From contig JANLVI010000027.1 in NCBI GenBank assembly GCA_031363915.1, forward strand, positions 1-64,000: a stretch of DNA of 64,000 bases, given 5' to 3'. Below the pieces are notes generated by a model. The model ran no database searches. It was given only the letters and a program-made list of their open reading frames with translations, and was not told where the DNA came from. This document shows positions 39,752 through 49,068 of this stretch, piece after piece. How positions within the stretch are numbered: the first letter of the stretch is position 1; every line of letters starts with the position of its first letter. The stretch is from JANLVI01 sp031363915. GTDB taxonomy: Bacteria; Vulcanimicrobiota; Vulcanimicrobiia; Vulcanimicrobiales; Vulcanimicrobiaceae. A program made the position numbers and the translations under genes.

Positions 39752-41856
39752 ACGAACGCATCTTTAACAACCGCTATCGCATCGAAAGCCGCCTCGGCAA
39801 CGGCGGTATGGCGATTGTCTATGCCGGCACGGACACGCTCCTGCGCCGCCGCGTTGCGGTCAAGGTGCTGCGCGATCAATACGCGGCCGACGATGACTTC
39901 GTGAAGCGGTTCTATTATGAGGCGCAGTCCGCAGCGAAACTCTCGCATCCCAACATCGTCAACGTGTACGACGTCGGGCGCGAGGGCGACGAGTACTTCA
40001 TCGTCATGGAGCTCGTCGACGGCGAGACGCTGGCCGAGCAGATCGGACCGCATAAGTCGATCCCCGAACCCGTCGCGATCGACTACGCCGCGCAGATCGC
40101 AAGCGGCCTTGCCTACGCGCATCGACAAGGCATTCTCCACCGCGACATCAAGCCCGCCAACATCTTGGTCACCAAAGACGATGTGGTGAAGCTCTCCGAT
40201 TTCGGTATCGCGCGTGCCGTCGCCGAAAACGCAAGCGGCGTCACGCAGCCCGGCATGGTCATGGGGAGCGTCTACTACATTTCGCCCGAGCAAGCGCAAG
40301 GGTTCGAGATCGACGAGACCTCCGATCTCTACGCCTTGGGCGTGGTGATCTATCAGATGGTGACCGGGACCTTACCGTACGTTGGTGAGAACCCGGTGAC
40401 GGTCGCGCTCAAACATGTAAGCGACCCCGTGCCGACGCTGCCCGCGGGCAGTGCGAGTCCGGCACTCGCCTCGATCGTCACGCGGCTCCTACAGAAAAAT
40501 CCGCGCGATCGTTTCCAATCCGCAAGCGACGTCGCGACGGCGCTTCGCGAAGCGCGCGAGCGCCCGACGGTCATGCAGAACGTCGGCGTCGGCGTAATGG
40601 CCGACGGTGCGACGATGCCGATCCCGACGGTCCGCGCGCCGCAACCGCCGCCGCGCCGCGCCTCGTCGGCCGAACGTCCGCTCATTTCGGATCGTACGCC
40701 GCCGAACGGTATTCCGCGCGTCCCGCTCGAGGTCGTGGAAACGGCCCCGCGCCAGCCGATGATCTGGGTCGGTCTGCTCGCGCTCTTGCTCGCAGCCGCA
40801 GCCGCGGGTTTCCTGTTGTTCGGCCGTTCGGGTGCGCTTTTTGGCGCGGCAAAGAACATCGCACTGCCGGATTTTTCCGGCCAATCGTCTGCGCAAGCAC
40901 AGCAAGCGATCATCAAACTGGGGCTCGTTCCGCGCGTGAGCGCGACGAGCGATCCGAGCGTTGCGCCCGACCGCGTCATCAGCGAGACGCCGACGAGCGG
41001 CACGAACGTCGCTCAAGGCGACACGATCGCACTGGTCGTGAGCAGCGGCGCGCCGTTGGTCGACGTCCCCGACGTCCGCGGCTACACGCGCGCTGCCGCT
41101 CAGCGCGAACTCGATCGAACCAAATTTAAAGCGCGCTTCGATGAGAAATTTGCAAAAGAAGCAAAAGACACGGTCATCGCGGAGTCCGGCGTCGGCACAC
41201 GTTTGCGCGAAGGCTCGGTCATCACGCTCGTTGCTTCCAAAGGACTCGAACTGCCGCTGGTACCAAGCGTCGTGAGCCTGCCGATTGACGATGCAACGAC
41301 GCAACTCGCCAAAATCGGTCTGAAACTCGTGGTCGCCGACCGCCAGTCGAGCGACAATATTCCGGCCAACACGATTGCATCGCAAGATCCGAAGAGCGGC
41401 GTGCGGGTCGATCCCGGCACGGTTATTTCGGTCGTCTTGAGCACGGGCGCATCGCTCGTCGGCGTCCCCGACGTCGGCGACAAAACGCGCGCCGAGGCAA
41501 GTGACGCACTGCGCGCCGCCGGCTTCGTCCCCGACATCGGCTACAGCGTGCAACCCTCGGATGCAAGCGGGAACGTCATCTCGCAGACGCCTTCCGCAAG
41601 CGCGCAAGCGCATCGCGGGTCGACGGTAAAGCTGCTGATCGCCGTACCGGGCACGGTCCCCGATGTCTCGGGCATGACGCTCGATGATGCAAAACGTGCG
41701 ATCGAACTTGCCGGCTACACCGTGGGTAACATCACCTACGTGCAAGATGGCGAAGAAGGCAAAGTCATTCGCACCGAACCCGAAGCAAACGCCTCACTGA
41801 CTCCTGGCGGCGCCGCCGTCACGCTCTACTATAACCAGCCGAGTGCGCCCAAATAA
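39748..41856 (+). CDS. pknB: Ser/Thr protein kinase with five PASTA repeats
   Basis: A 702-residue eukaryotic-like membrane kinase. The kinase domain (~8-270) has the glycine loop LGNGGMAIVYAG, VAVKVL, catalytic HRDIKPANIL, DFGIARA and MGSVYYISPEQAQG. A transmembrane helix lies near 333-354 (MIWVGLLALLLAAAAAGFLL). Five PASTA repeats follow outside the cell, the last four opening with VDVPDVRGYT, PLVPSVVSLP, VGVPDVGDKT and TVPDVSGMT. PASTA repeats sense muropeptides or lipid II, so the kinase probably links wall state to growth. GTG 39748 overlaps the PBP2 stop; the stop overlaps ruvC by one base. A basic proline-rich linker lies at ~290-330. Confidence 0.94.
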   Translation: MNERIFNNRYRIESRLGNGGMAIVYAGTDTLLRRRVAVKVLRDQYAADDDFVKRFYYEAQSAAKLSHPNIVNVYDVGREGDEYFIVMELVDGETLAEQIGPHKSIPEPVAIDYAAQIASGLAYAHRQGILHRDIKPANILVTKDDVVKLSDFGIARAVAENASGVTQPGMVMGSVYYISPEQAQGFEIDETSDLYALGVVIYQMVTGTLPYVGENPVTVALKHVSDPVPTLPAGSASPALASIVTRLLQKNPRDRFQSASDVATALREARERPTVMQNVGVGVMADGATMPIPTVRAPQPPPRRASSAERPLISDRTPPNGIPRVPLEVVETAPRQPMIWVGLLALLLAAAAAGFLLFGRSGALFGAAKNIALPDFSGQSSAQAQQAIIKLGLVPRVSATSDPSVAPDRVISETPTSGTNVAQGDTIALVVSSGAPLVDVPDVRGYTRAAAQRELDRTKFKARFDEKFAKEAKDTVIAESGVGTRLREGSVITLVASKGLELPLVPSVVSLPIDDATTQLAKIGLKLVVADRQSSDNIPANTIASQDPKSGVRVDPGTVISVVLSTGASLVGVPDVGDKTRAEASDALRAAGFVPDIGYSVQPSDASGNVISQTPSASAQAHRGSTVKLLIAVPGTVPDVSGMTLDDAKRAIELAGYTVGNITYVQDGEEGKVIRTEPEANASLTPGGAAVTLYYNQPSAPK

Positions 41857-42404
41857 TGCGGCGCATCCTAGGTGTCGATCCGGGTTTACGAACCACCGGT
41901 TACGGCGTGATCGCGTGTGAGAACGGGCGTTACACGCTCGTCGAAGGCGGCGTGCTGCAGCCCACGACGACCTTGCCGCTCGAACAACGGCTCGCGCAAC
42001 TGCACGCAGCGATCGCCGACGTCGTGCAAACGACAAAACCTGATTGCATGGTCGTTGAAGAACTCTGGACCAACTATAAGAATCCGACCACGGCGGTGCT
42101 CATGGGACACGCGCGCGGTGTGATCGCACTTGCGGCAGGCATAGCCGGCATCCCGATGCACGATCTCGCCCATTCGCTCGTCAAACGCGCGCTCGCTGGC
42201 AGCGGGTCGGCAAAGAAAGATCAAGTCGGGGGGATGGTCGTCGCACTTTTGGGACTGAAGAAATTGCCCACACCAAACGATGTGACCGATGCGCTCGCGC
42301 TAGCGATCGCTTTTGCGAACATCGAAATGCAACATGAGCGCTTTGCCGATCGTGGAGTGCGGCTGCCGACGCGCCGTTCGCGCCCGACACAGCTCGCGCG
42401 TTAA
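41856..42404 (+). CDS. ruvC: Holliday junction endonuclease RuvC
   Basis: A 182-residue RNase H-fold resolvase cutting Holliday junctions symmetrically. The acidic catalytic set is visible: Asp7 in LGVDPGLRTTG, the Glu in MVVEELW, and a C-terminal NDVTDALALAIA with the last two acidic residues. KKDQV is the DNA-contacting turn. It is followed by ruvA and ruvB, so all three parts of the RuvABC resolvasome are together. The first base of its ATG is the last base of the pknB stop. Confidence 0.95.
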   Translation: MRRILGVDPGLRTTGYGVIACENGRYTLVEGGVLQPTTTLPLEQRLAQLHAAIADVVQTTKPDCMVVEELWTNYKNPTTAVLMGHARGVIALAAGIAGIPMHDLAHSLVKRALAGSGSAKKDQVGGMVVALLGLKKLPTPNDVTDALALAIAFANIEMQHERFADRGVRLPTRRSRPTQLAR

Positions 42405-42407
42405 GCG

Positions 42408-43028
42408 ATGTTTTCACGTATTTCCGGGTTGCTGGTCGAACGCGGCGATGACTACGCGATTCTTGAGACGGGCGGCCTCGGGTACGAAGTTTTTTTGCCG
42501 CCGTGCGTCGCCGAAAAAGTCCCGAACACGATGGGAGCGGTCGTCGCCCTCGAGATCTACGCGCAACTCTCGATCGACGGCAATGCCGGACGCTTTACCT
42601 ATTTCGGATTCACCAACGGCGTCGAACGCGAGTTCTTCGAGGCGCTGATCTCGGTTGCGAGCATCGGCCCGAAGTCTGCGGCACGCGCGTTTTCCGCACC
42701 GATGGCGCGCATCGCTCGCGCAATCGACGAAGGCGATCACGTCTTTTTGAAGACACTCCCCGGGATCGGACAGCAGAAAGCACGCGACATCGTCGCAAAG
42801 CTCCAAGGCAAAGTGACGCGCTTTCTGCTCATCCAAGACGCGCCCGACGCGGCGTTGTCGCAGATCCCGGATTTTGCAACCGAGGCTCTTGCCGTGTTGC
42901 TGCAACTCGCCTATAAACGTCCGGAAGCCGAGGCGATGATCTCGCAGACGCTCGAGAGCGCGCCGCAGATCGCCGATGCGGAGTCTCTGCTCGCCGAGAT
43001 GTACCGTATGCGGCGGCCGCGCCTGTGA
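42408..43028 (+). CDS. ruvA: Holliday junction DNA helicase subunit RuvA
   Basis: A 206-residue protein in three domains: an OB fold (~1-62), tandem helix-hairpin-helix (~70-140, including LISVASIGPKSAARAF and LKTLPGIGQQKARDIV) and a C-terminal domain III that contacts RuvB (FATEALAVLLQLAYKRPEAEAMI). As a tetramer it holds the four-way junction for RuvB motors. It begins 3 bp after ruvC, and its stop overlaps the GTG of ruvB. Length is normal. Confidence 0.94.
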   Translation: MFSRISGLLVERGDDYAILETGGLGYEVFLPPCVAEKVPNTMGAVVALEIYAQLSIDGNAGRFTYFGFTNGVEREFFEALISVASIGPKSAARAFSAPMARIARAIDEGDHVFLKTLPGIGQQKARDIVAKLQGKVTRFLLIQDAPDAALSQIPDFATEALAVLLQLAYKRPEAEAMISQTLESAPQIADAESLLAEMYRMRRPRL

Positions 43029-44107
43029 GCGACGTGCGTAAGCGCATAGTCGACGGCAGCGATATCACGGAGAGCGATGTGCCCGAAGCGCGTATCCTCG
43101 ACCCCGCAAGCCCGCTTGCCGAAGACGTGTACGGCGCGAAACTTCGCCCGCATACCTTTGAAGAATACGTGGGTCAATTGCAGATCGTCGATAACCTCCG
43201 CATCGCGATCGACGCCGCACGCAAACGCGGCGAGACGCTCGATCACGTGCTCTTCAGCGGTCCGCCGGGATTGGGCAAGACGACGCTTGCGGGCTTGATC
43301 GCACGCGAACTCGGTGGCGGTTTCCACGCGACGTCGGGTCCCTCGCTCGACAAGCCCAAAGACCTCGTCGGCATCCTCACGCAGCTCGAGGAAGGCGACA
43401 TTCTCTTCATCGATGAGATCCATCGTCTGGGAAGCGTCGTCGAAGAGTATCTGTATCCGGCGATGGAAGATTTTCAGATCGACTTTGTGGTCGATCGCGG
43501 CGCATATGCAAAAACGCTCAAATTGCCGCTCAAATCGTTCACGCTTGTCGGCGCGACGACGCGCGCCGGGATGCTTTCGGCGCCGCTGCGCGATCGCTTC
43601 GGTATCAGCCATCACCTCGATTACTACGAGCAAGACGAACTCGAGTCGATCGTCACGCGCAGCGCGAGCGTGCTCGGGATCGCGATCGAAGAAGATGGAG
43701 CCGCAACGATCGCCGCGCGCAGCCGCGGCACGCCGCGCATCGCAAATCGACTGCTGCGCCGGGTACGCGATTATGCCGAAGTGCGCGCCGAAGGCGTCAT
43801 TACGGCCGCCGTCGCCGATGAGGCCTTGCGTCGCGAGGGCGTGGACTCGCTCGGCCTCGACCGCCTCGATCGCGCGTATCTTACGACGATCGCGCAGCAG
43901 TACGGCGGCGGACCGGTGGGAATCAATGCGCTCGCGGCAACGTTGACTGAAGACGTGGAGACACTCGAGGACGTGGTAGAACCGTATCTGCTCAAAACGG
44001 GCTTCGTCGCGCGCACTGCAAGCGGCCGCAAAATCACGTCTGCCGCGCTGCGCCACTTGGAGATTCCGGCGCCGCGTGCGGGCGACGTGCAGGAGCGGCT
44101 GCTCTAA
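43025..44107 (+). CDS. ruvB: Holliday junction branch-migration ATPase RuvB
   Basis: A 360-residue AAA+ motor. LRPHTFEEYVGQ is the family start, Walker A is GPPGLGKTTLA, Walker B ILFIDEIHRL, sensor 1 LVGATTRAGMLSAPLRDRFG, and the Arg finger lies in that last segment. The winged-helix C-terminus has GGGPVGINALAATL and EPYLLKTGFVARTASGRK. It drives branch migration with RuvA. GTG 43025 overlaps ruvA (GTGA); the stop touches the SpoIID gene start. Confidence 0.96.
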   Translation: MSDVRKRIVDGSDITESDVPEARILDPASPLAEDVYGAKLRPHTFEEYVGQLQIVDNLRIAIDAARKRGETLDHVLFSGPPGLGKTTLAGLIARELGGGFHATSGPSLDKPKDLVGILTQLEEGDILFIDEIHRLGSVVEEYLYPAMEDFQIDFVVDRGAYAKTLKLPLKSFTLVGATTRAGMLSAPLRDRFGISHHLDYYEQDELESIVTRSASVLGIAIEEDGAATIAARSRGTPRIANRLLRRVRDYAEVRAEGVITAAVADEALRREGVDSLGLDRLDRAYLTTIAQQYGGGPVGINALAATLTEDVETLEDVVEPYLLKTGFVARTASGRKITSAALRHLEIPAPRAGDVQERLL

Positions 44108-45114
44108 TGCGGCGCGCTGCGTTCGTCGCCGCGAGCGGCGCCTTGATCGCGAGCGCATCCGCCATCGCGCGTGCCAGCGGCGGCTTGGATCTTGACGTCG
44201 AGCCCGCCCGACCGATCCGCATTCTGATCGCGGGAAGCCACTCGGGCGATCCCCCAAGCGCGGGGCCGACGGGTTTTCAATACGGCGGCAAGAGTTATCG
44301 CGGGACGGCGCGCGTCGTCGATTTAGGCGCGGGTCGCAGCGGCATCGTCGCGATTATGGACGTAGAGGCGTACCTCTACGGGGTCTTGCCGATCGAGGCC
44401 TCATCCGGCTGGCCGTCGGCCGCACTCGAAGCGCAGGCGATCGTCGCGCGTACCTACGCGCTCGGGCGGCGTTCGCTCTCGCGCCCCTACGACGTCCTTG
44501 CGGGCGACAGCGATCAGCAATACGGCGGTGTCGAGCGCGAAACGCCGATGACGAACGCGGCAGTCGAAGCGACGCGCGGGATGACCGTGGCCTATGGAGG
44601 CGGCGCGGCGAGCGTCTTTTATATGGCCTGTTGCGGCGGTCACACCGCAGACGCAGCAGAATTGTGGGGCCGCACGCCGCTGCCCTATCTGCACGGTGTT
44701 CTCGACCCGCACTGCGTTTTGGCACCCGATTATCGCTGGAAACGGTCCGTCCCACTCGACCGTGTTTTACTTGCGTTTCATTCCGGTGGCATCCCGGACC
44801 GCTTCGAACTCGACGCACCCGACTCGAGCGGCCGCCCGCGGACGGTGGCTGCGATCACGGGAACCGGCCGCCTGAGCGTCCCAGCGGCGGATTTCCGCCG
44901 GAGCGTCGGCGCAGACGTAATTCGCAGCACGCTCCTCCGCACGATTGCCATCGATTCCTCGCAGGCGCCGCCGCTCGTCGTCATCGAAGGTTCGGGACGT
45001 GGACATGGCGTTGGGATGTGTCAGTGGGGAGCGCGGTACATGGCGAGTGACGGCTTCGGAGCCGACCACATCATCGCGTTCTATTTCCCTGGAACGACGA
45101 TAGCACATGGCTGA
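44107..45114 (+). CDS. SpoIID/LytB domain protein
   Basis: A 335-residue exported protein with a signal-like N-terminus (AAFVAASGALIASASAIARA) and the SpoIID domain (~60-320). That domain shows YLYGVLPIEASSGWPSAALEAQAIVARTYAL with the catalytic Glu, a cysteine-containing FYMACCGGHTADA and GRGHGVGMCQWGA. In spore formers SpoIID is a lytic transglycosylase on denuded glycan strands; homologues in non-spore-formers such as LytB/amidase enhancers act in wall turnover. ruvB-spoIID-queA order is also seen in other phyla. It overlaps pilZ by 8 bp. Confidence 0.9.
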   Translation: MRRAAFVAASGALIASASAIARASGGLDLDVEPARPIRILIAGSHSGDPPSAGPTGFQYGGKSYRGTARVVDLGAGRSGIVAIMDVEAYLYGVLPIEASSGWPSAALEAQAIVARTYALGRRSLSRPYDVLAGDSDQQYGGVERETPMTNAAVEATRGMTVAYGGGAASVFYMACCGGHTADAAELWGRTPLPYLHGVLDPHCVLAPDYRWKRSVPLDRVLLAFHSGGIPDRFELDAPDSSGRPRTVAAITGTGRLSVPAADFRRSVGADVIRSTLLRTIAIDSSQAPPLVVIEGSGRGHGVGMCQWGARYMASDGFGADHIIAFYFPGTTIAHG

Positions 45115-45493
45115 AGATGTAAAACCCGACGCCGAACCGAGCGAAGATGACAAACGCAATGCCACCGTCGGCGTGCGGTTACGTAAATATATCGATGTTG
45201 TCGTCGAAGACAAACTTTCGTACACGCTCTTTCGCTGCGCGATCGCGGATATTTCACCGACCGGATTCCGCATCATCTCCGAGCAGTATATGGCCAAAGG
45301 TACCAAGTATACGTTCACGATGAAGCGCAGTCCGTTTCTCGTGTTACGCGGTGAAGTGCGCTGGGTGCGGCCGTACGAGCGCGACACGTTCCAAGTCGGC
45401 GTCCTGTTCATCGAGGTCAAAGAAGAAGACCGCCGTCGGCTCACGGGGTTTCTGGAAATTGAACGGCAGCGCGTTTTCACGCACGACATGTGA
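45107..45493 (+). CDS. PilZ domain protein
   Basis: A 128-residue protein. The PilZ domain spans ~18-118 with RLRKYIDVVV as the arginine motif and DISPTGFRI as the D-x-S-x-x-G motif that contacts cyclic di-GMP. The Arg motif is RxRK rather than the common RxxxR, so binding strength is uncertain. A short acidic tail precedes the domain. It lies between a wall hydrolase and queA in the PBP2-ruv operon, so c-di-GMP may connect to wall turnover; this is inference from position. Confidence 0.87.
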   Translation: MAEDVKPDAEPSEDDKRNATVGVRLRKYIDVVVEDKLSYTLFRCAIADISPTGFRIISEQYMAKGTKYTFTMKRSPFLVLRGEVRWVRPYERDTFQVGVLFIEVKEEDRRRLTGFLEIERQRVFTHDM

Positions 45494-46551
45494 GCGAACG
45501 CGACGTTGCAACCTACGACTACGAACTCCCCGCCGACCGAATCGCCCACGCTCCGACCGACCGTCGCGACGATTCGCGGCTGATGATCGTCGCCGGCGAA
45601 ACGCTTGCGGATCGCCATTTTTCCGATCTTTCGGAAGTCCTGATGCCGGGTGACGTGCTCGTCATCAACGAGACGCGCGTGATCCGCGCGCGTTTACACG
45701 GCACGCGAGCCGGCGGCGGGAAAGCGGAAGTATTGCTGCTCGCCCCAAGCGGCGGCGGGGGCTACGATCCGCACGAGCGCGCGTGGCTCGCCCTCGTGCG
45801 TCCGGGACGGCGTCTCGGCGTCGGCGCGGAGATTCGATTCGGCGATGCGCGCGCGACGGTCGTGCGCGTCCTCGATGACGGACCGCGAATCGTTGAATTC
45901 GCACCGGAAACCGATCTCGAAGCGCTCATGCGCGAGTACGGTGAACTGCCGCTGCCGCCGTATGTCGGGCCCGGCGATGAAGCGCGATCGGAGCGTTATC
46001 AAACGGTGTTCGCGCGCGTACCGGGCAGCGTCGCTGCGCCGACCGCGTCGCTACATTTTACAAGCGAACTCCTCGCGTGCATTCGAGAGCGCGGCATTAC
46101 GATCGTGCCGCTGGTACTCGAGGTTGGCATCGGGACGTTTCGACCCATGAGCGGCGTAACGCTCGACGAACACGTCATGCACGCCGAACGTTACGCAATT
46201 CCGGCCGAAACGGCAGCCGCCGTCAACGTGGCCCGCGCCGAGGGGCGGCGCGTCGTTGCCGCCGGTACGACCGTTTTGCGGGCACTCGAGGGTGCAGCGC
46301 AACTCCACGATCCGATCCAACCCGGGCCGGGCGAAACCGCCATTTTCATTACGCCGGGCTTCGCTTTTCGCGTCGTCGATGCACTCGTGACGAACTTCCA
46401 CTTGCCCAAGTCGACGTTGCTCGTCCTCGTGAGCGCATTCGGCGGCGGAGACCGCGTTCGGGCAGCATACGAGCACGCCATTTGCGAGCATTACCGTTTC
46501 TTTTCATTCGGCGACGCGATGTTACTCGTGCGCGCGGCATCAGACACCTAG
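45490..46551 (+). CDS. queA: S-adenosylmethionine:tRNA ribosyltransferase-isomerase
   Basis: A 353-residue enzyme that transfers the ribose part of SAM to preQ1 in tRNA, giving epoxyqueuosine. YDYELPADRIAHAPTDRRDDSRL starts the family; VLVINETRVIRARL, PLPPYV, TASLHFT, GIGTFRPM, HVMHAERY, VVAAGTTVLRALE and TNFHLPKSTLLVLVSAF are all present. The GTG overlaps pilZ as GTGA. It is the last gene of the operon beginning at 37596. Queuosine precursor synthesis genes are not in this window. Confidence 0.95.
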   Translation: MSERDVATYDYELPADRIAHAPTDRRDDSRLMIVAGETLADRHFSDLSEVLMPGDVLVINETRVIRARLHGTRAGGGKAEVLLLAPSGGGGYDPHERAWLALVRPGRRLGVGAEIRFGDARATVVRVLDDGPRIVEFAPETDLEALMREYGELPLPPYVGPGDEARSERYQTVFARVPGSVAAPTASLHFTSELLACIRERGITIVPLVLEVGIGTFRPMSGVTLDEHVMHAERYAIPAETAAAVNVARAEGRRVVAAGTTVLRALEGAAQLHDPIQPGPGETAIFITPGFAFRVVDALVTNFHLPKSTLLVLVSAFGGGDRVRAAYEHAICEHYRFFSFGDAMLLVRAASDT

Positions 46552-46560
46552 AATAGCTGC

Positions 46561-46698
46561 GTGGTCCACAGAACAACCGTGGTCCAACGTCGCGTTGCGC
46601 TGGACATCCCGGTGCTCGTCGGGCTGCTCGTAGGTGCGTTCCGCGCCGCGATGACCGAGATCATCGATAATCGCGCTCGCAATCCTGACTTTCCGTAA
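46561..46698 (+). CDS. Possible 45-residue small protein
   Basis: A short ORF, GTG to TAA, after queA. The peptide has a hydrophobic middle (VALDIPVLVGLLVGAF) and a polar end, a possible single-pass membrane peptide. A TAGAAT -10-like hexamer (46549-46554) sits 6 nt before the GTG, which would give a leaderless mRNA, but no -35 is clear. The octamer GTGGTCCA occurs twice (46561, 46579). No family recognised and no ribosome site. Confidence 0.22.
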   Translation: MVHRTTVVQRRVALDIPVLVGLLVGAFRAAMTEIIDNRARNPDFP

Positions 46699-46715
46699 CG
46701 CCGGAACTCTCGCGC

Positions 46716-47267
46716 CTAAGCGATCGGCTCGCTTCGGTCGCCGGCGAGCAGCAATTGCGGCTGCTGCGAGAAGAGGTACGAACCGTCCGCCTGACGATCG
46801 AATATCCACACCATATCGAAGCAGTCGTCGGGCCATGCTTGCGGCGTACTCGCTGCAGTACGGAGAATCGCGTTTGCTAGCATGGGGATGCGCTTGTGGT
46901 CCCAGGCGATCAGCGCGACCCCCTCGGTCGCAAAGATATACCGGACAAGCGCCGTTTCTTCTTCGAGCGTAAAACGCGTTTCCGGTTCGACGTTCAACCG
47001 TTCGGCGATGGCGACGATCGTCTCGAACGGACGGCCGTGATCGCCGTCGGCACCGTGAGAGGGCGGCGAATACACGGCGGTCGGACGTTGCAGTTTGGGC
47101 GAACGCGGCTCGCAGAAGAAGGGCACCAGCGCCCCCGCGCGTTGCCAGCCGCGCACGATAAGCGAATGCGGATGCGGTTCGCCATCGCGATCGATGCCGT
47201 GCGGCTTGCCGAAAAGTGCCGGCTTTTCGGCGTGCCGGACGAGCAGAATTTGCTGCGGCCCCATCAC
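46716..47267 (-). CDS. Histidine phosphatase superfamily protein
   Basis: A 183-residue protein whose start ILLVRHAEKP is the phospho-histidine motif of the phosphoglycerate-mutase-like superfamily. A second conserved His is in ALIAWDHKRIP. IVRGWQRAGALVPFF is the usual second helix. The substrate pocket is not of the cofactor-dependent mutase type, so a general phosphatase is likely. ATG 47267 overlaps the rqcH stop (ATGA), making these two a minus-strand unit. Confidence 0.83.
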   Translation of the reverse strand: MMGPQQILLVRHAEKPALFGKPHGIDRDGEPHPHSLIVRGWQRAGALVPFFCEPRSPKLQRPTAVYSPPSHGADGDHGRPFETIVAIAERLNVEPETRFTLEEETALVRYIFATEGVALIAWDHKRIPMLANAILRTAASTPQAWPDDCFDMVWIFDRQADGSYLFSQQPQLLLAGDRSEPIA

Positions 47268-48985
47268 GCGCGTGCCTCGGCGGGACGGCCGATGCGCGTG
47301 CGCGCGTTCGTGTACCAGACCATGCCGGGTCCCCCGTCACGCTGTTTGCGCACGTACTTCCGTTCGGTGTAGTCGACTTCGACGCGATCGCTCGTCTTCG
47401 CGCGGCTATGCGCGGCGACAAGATGCGCTGCCGCATCGAGATCGTCATCGGAGAGTTCGATGCTCGATGCGGGGACGAGCACGACGTGCGAACTTGGGAT
47501 GTTGCGCGCGTGGAACCATAAGTCGTCGGGCTTTGCGATACGGAAAGTGACCTCGACGTTCTCGCGCGGCGAACGGCCAACGTACGCGCGCGCACCCGAG
47601 GGCAGATCGACGTGGAGCGGCGCGCGCCGTTTTTTCGTTTGCTGCGTCGATGCTTTGGGACGGACTTTCCCATCGAGGTCGTCGAGGGCTGCAGCGATTT
47701 CAAGGAAATCGATCGGTTCTGCGCGCTCGAGTTCGAAGGCGAGATCCTCGAACGATGCGACCAGCGTATCCAACTGCGCGAGGCGCCGTTCTAAGTGCGG
47801 GATCGCGGCGCTCAGCTTGCGGTAGCGCACGAAAATTCCGGCCGCGTTCTCTTTTGCGTCGAGCTCGGGATCGAGCGTGATGGTTAGAGCCGGATCGTCG
47901 GGAGAAGTAAAGCTCGTCGTCCCCGGCTCGATCGCGTGCGCGTAGGCATAGAGCGTCTCGCCGCTCGCACGCAACCGGTCGCGGCCGCTCGCATCGTCGC
48001 GCTTAGCGATCACGGCAGCGCGTTCGCGTTCGAGCGTTTCGAGACGTTTGGAAATCCGCTGCGCGATGGCCCGGCGCCGACGGTCGCTCGCGCCCGATGC
48101 ATCGCGAGCCATCTTCGCATCGCGCGCAGCGCCGAGCAGCGGAAGAAGATCGCGTTCGCGGGTCAGAGTCAGCGCTGCGAATTGTGCGAGCGGCAACACG
48201 TGTGCGGCGCCCAGCGCACCGTTCCGATCGCGATAGGCATACACATCACCTAGGCCTTCGGGTTCGCCTGAGGTCGAGCGGATTACGCCGTCCGCGCGAT
48301 CGACGAGCCACGTCGCGAGTCGGTCCGTCGTCGGCCAGGGAATCGCTTCGCTCTCGATGACGATCGATTCGGCGATCGCGCGCGGCAAGAGCGGAACGTG
48401 CGCGGCGAGAGCACGCACGCGCGCGGCAGGGTCGCCGGCTAGGGCAGCGACAAGTCCCGCCCGATCGAGTCGTGGTTCGGGTCGCGGGGGCGGTTCGTAC
48501 GTGCCGCCCACTTGGATGCTGCGTGACGCGTTCTCCGCCGGTGAAAATTGTTTAGCCGCGGCAACGATCACCTGATCTTTGAGAACGACCGCGTTCCCGA
48601 AGCGCGGAATCAGCTCGAGGATCAGCGACGATTCCGTTCCAACACCGAAGCGCGACTGGGTCCCGAGCGTCAACATCAGGACCCGGTCCCCCCGGCGTGC
48701 CCGCACGGTGCCAAGGCGCATCCCGCGCAAAGTCACGCCGGCCGCTCGCGCCCAGCCGGGGTCGCCCGCCAGCGTCAACTCGTCGTGCACGAGTGTGGCC
48801 AGTGGCGGCGTGCCGAACACGTCGACTGCCAAGGTTACCTCGCTGCGGCCTTTGCCGCGCAGGCCGCCGAATCGTACGGCGAAGCGGCCGTCGTCGAGGA
48901 GCCCGACGTCGGTCACCCGGCCGCCGCGCAGGGCCCGCTCGAGTTCGATCGCCACCCGGCGCATTAGAATCCAATCGGTTATCAC
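47264..48985 (-). CDS. rqcH: Rqc2/RqcH family ribosome-quality-control factor (NFACT)
   Basis: A 573-residue NFACT protein. An NFACT-N domain (~1-200), helix-hairpin-helix and long coiled-coil stretch (~250-400, rich in Arg/Glu/Ala) precede the NFACT-R (DUF814) domain (~440-560) with DDLWFHARNIPSSHVVL. RqcH binds stalled 50S subunits and adds C-terminal alanine tails to mark nascent chains for degradation; older annotations call it fibronectin-binding. The GTG at 48985 fits the family N-terminus (ILMRRVAIELERAL). It is divergent from gmk across 83 bp. Confidence 0.91.
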   Translation of the reverse strand: MITDWILMRRVAIELERALRGGRVTDVGLLDDGRFAVRFGGLRGKGRSEVTLAVDVFGTPPLATLVHDELTLAGDPGWARAAGVTLRGMRLGTVRARRGDRVLMLTLGTQSRFGVGTESSLILELIPRFGNAVVLKDQVIVAAAKQFSPAENASRSIQVGGTYEPPPRPEPRLDRAGLVAALAGDPAARVRALAAHVPLLPRAIAESIVIESEAIPWPTTDRLATWLVDRADGVIRSTSGEPEGLGDVYAYRDRNGALGAAHVLPLAQFAALTLTRERDLLPLLGAARDAKMARDASGASDRRRRAIAQRISKRLETLERERAAVIAKRDDASGRDRLRASGETLYAYAHAIEPGTTSFTSPDDPALTITLDPELDAKENAAGIFVRYRKLSAAIPHLERRLAQLDTLVASFEDLAFELERAEPIDFLEIAAALDDLDGKVRPKASTQQTKKRRAPLHVDLPSGARAYVGRSPRENVEVTFRIAKPDDLWFHARNIPSSHVVLVPASSIELSDDDLDAAAHLVAAHSRAKTSDRVEVDYTERKYVRKQRDGGPGMVWYTNARTRIGRPAEARA

Positions 48986-49068
48986 GGAAGGGGCTCTTCG
49001 CGGTTCTTGTGAATTCCCTATGTTTGCCCGCACCTCGCGGGTAGATACTTGGTTGAGGGAGGCGCGTT

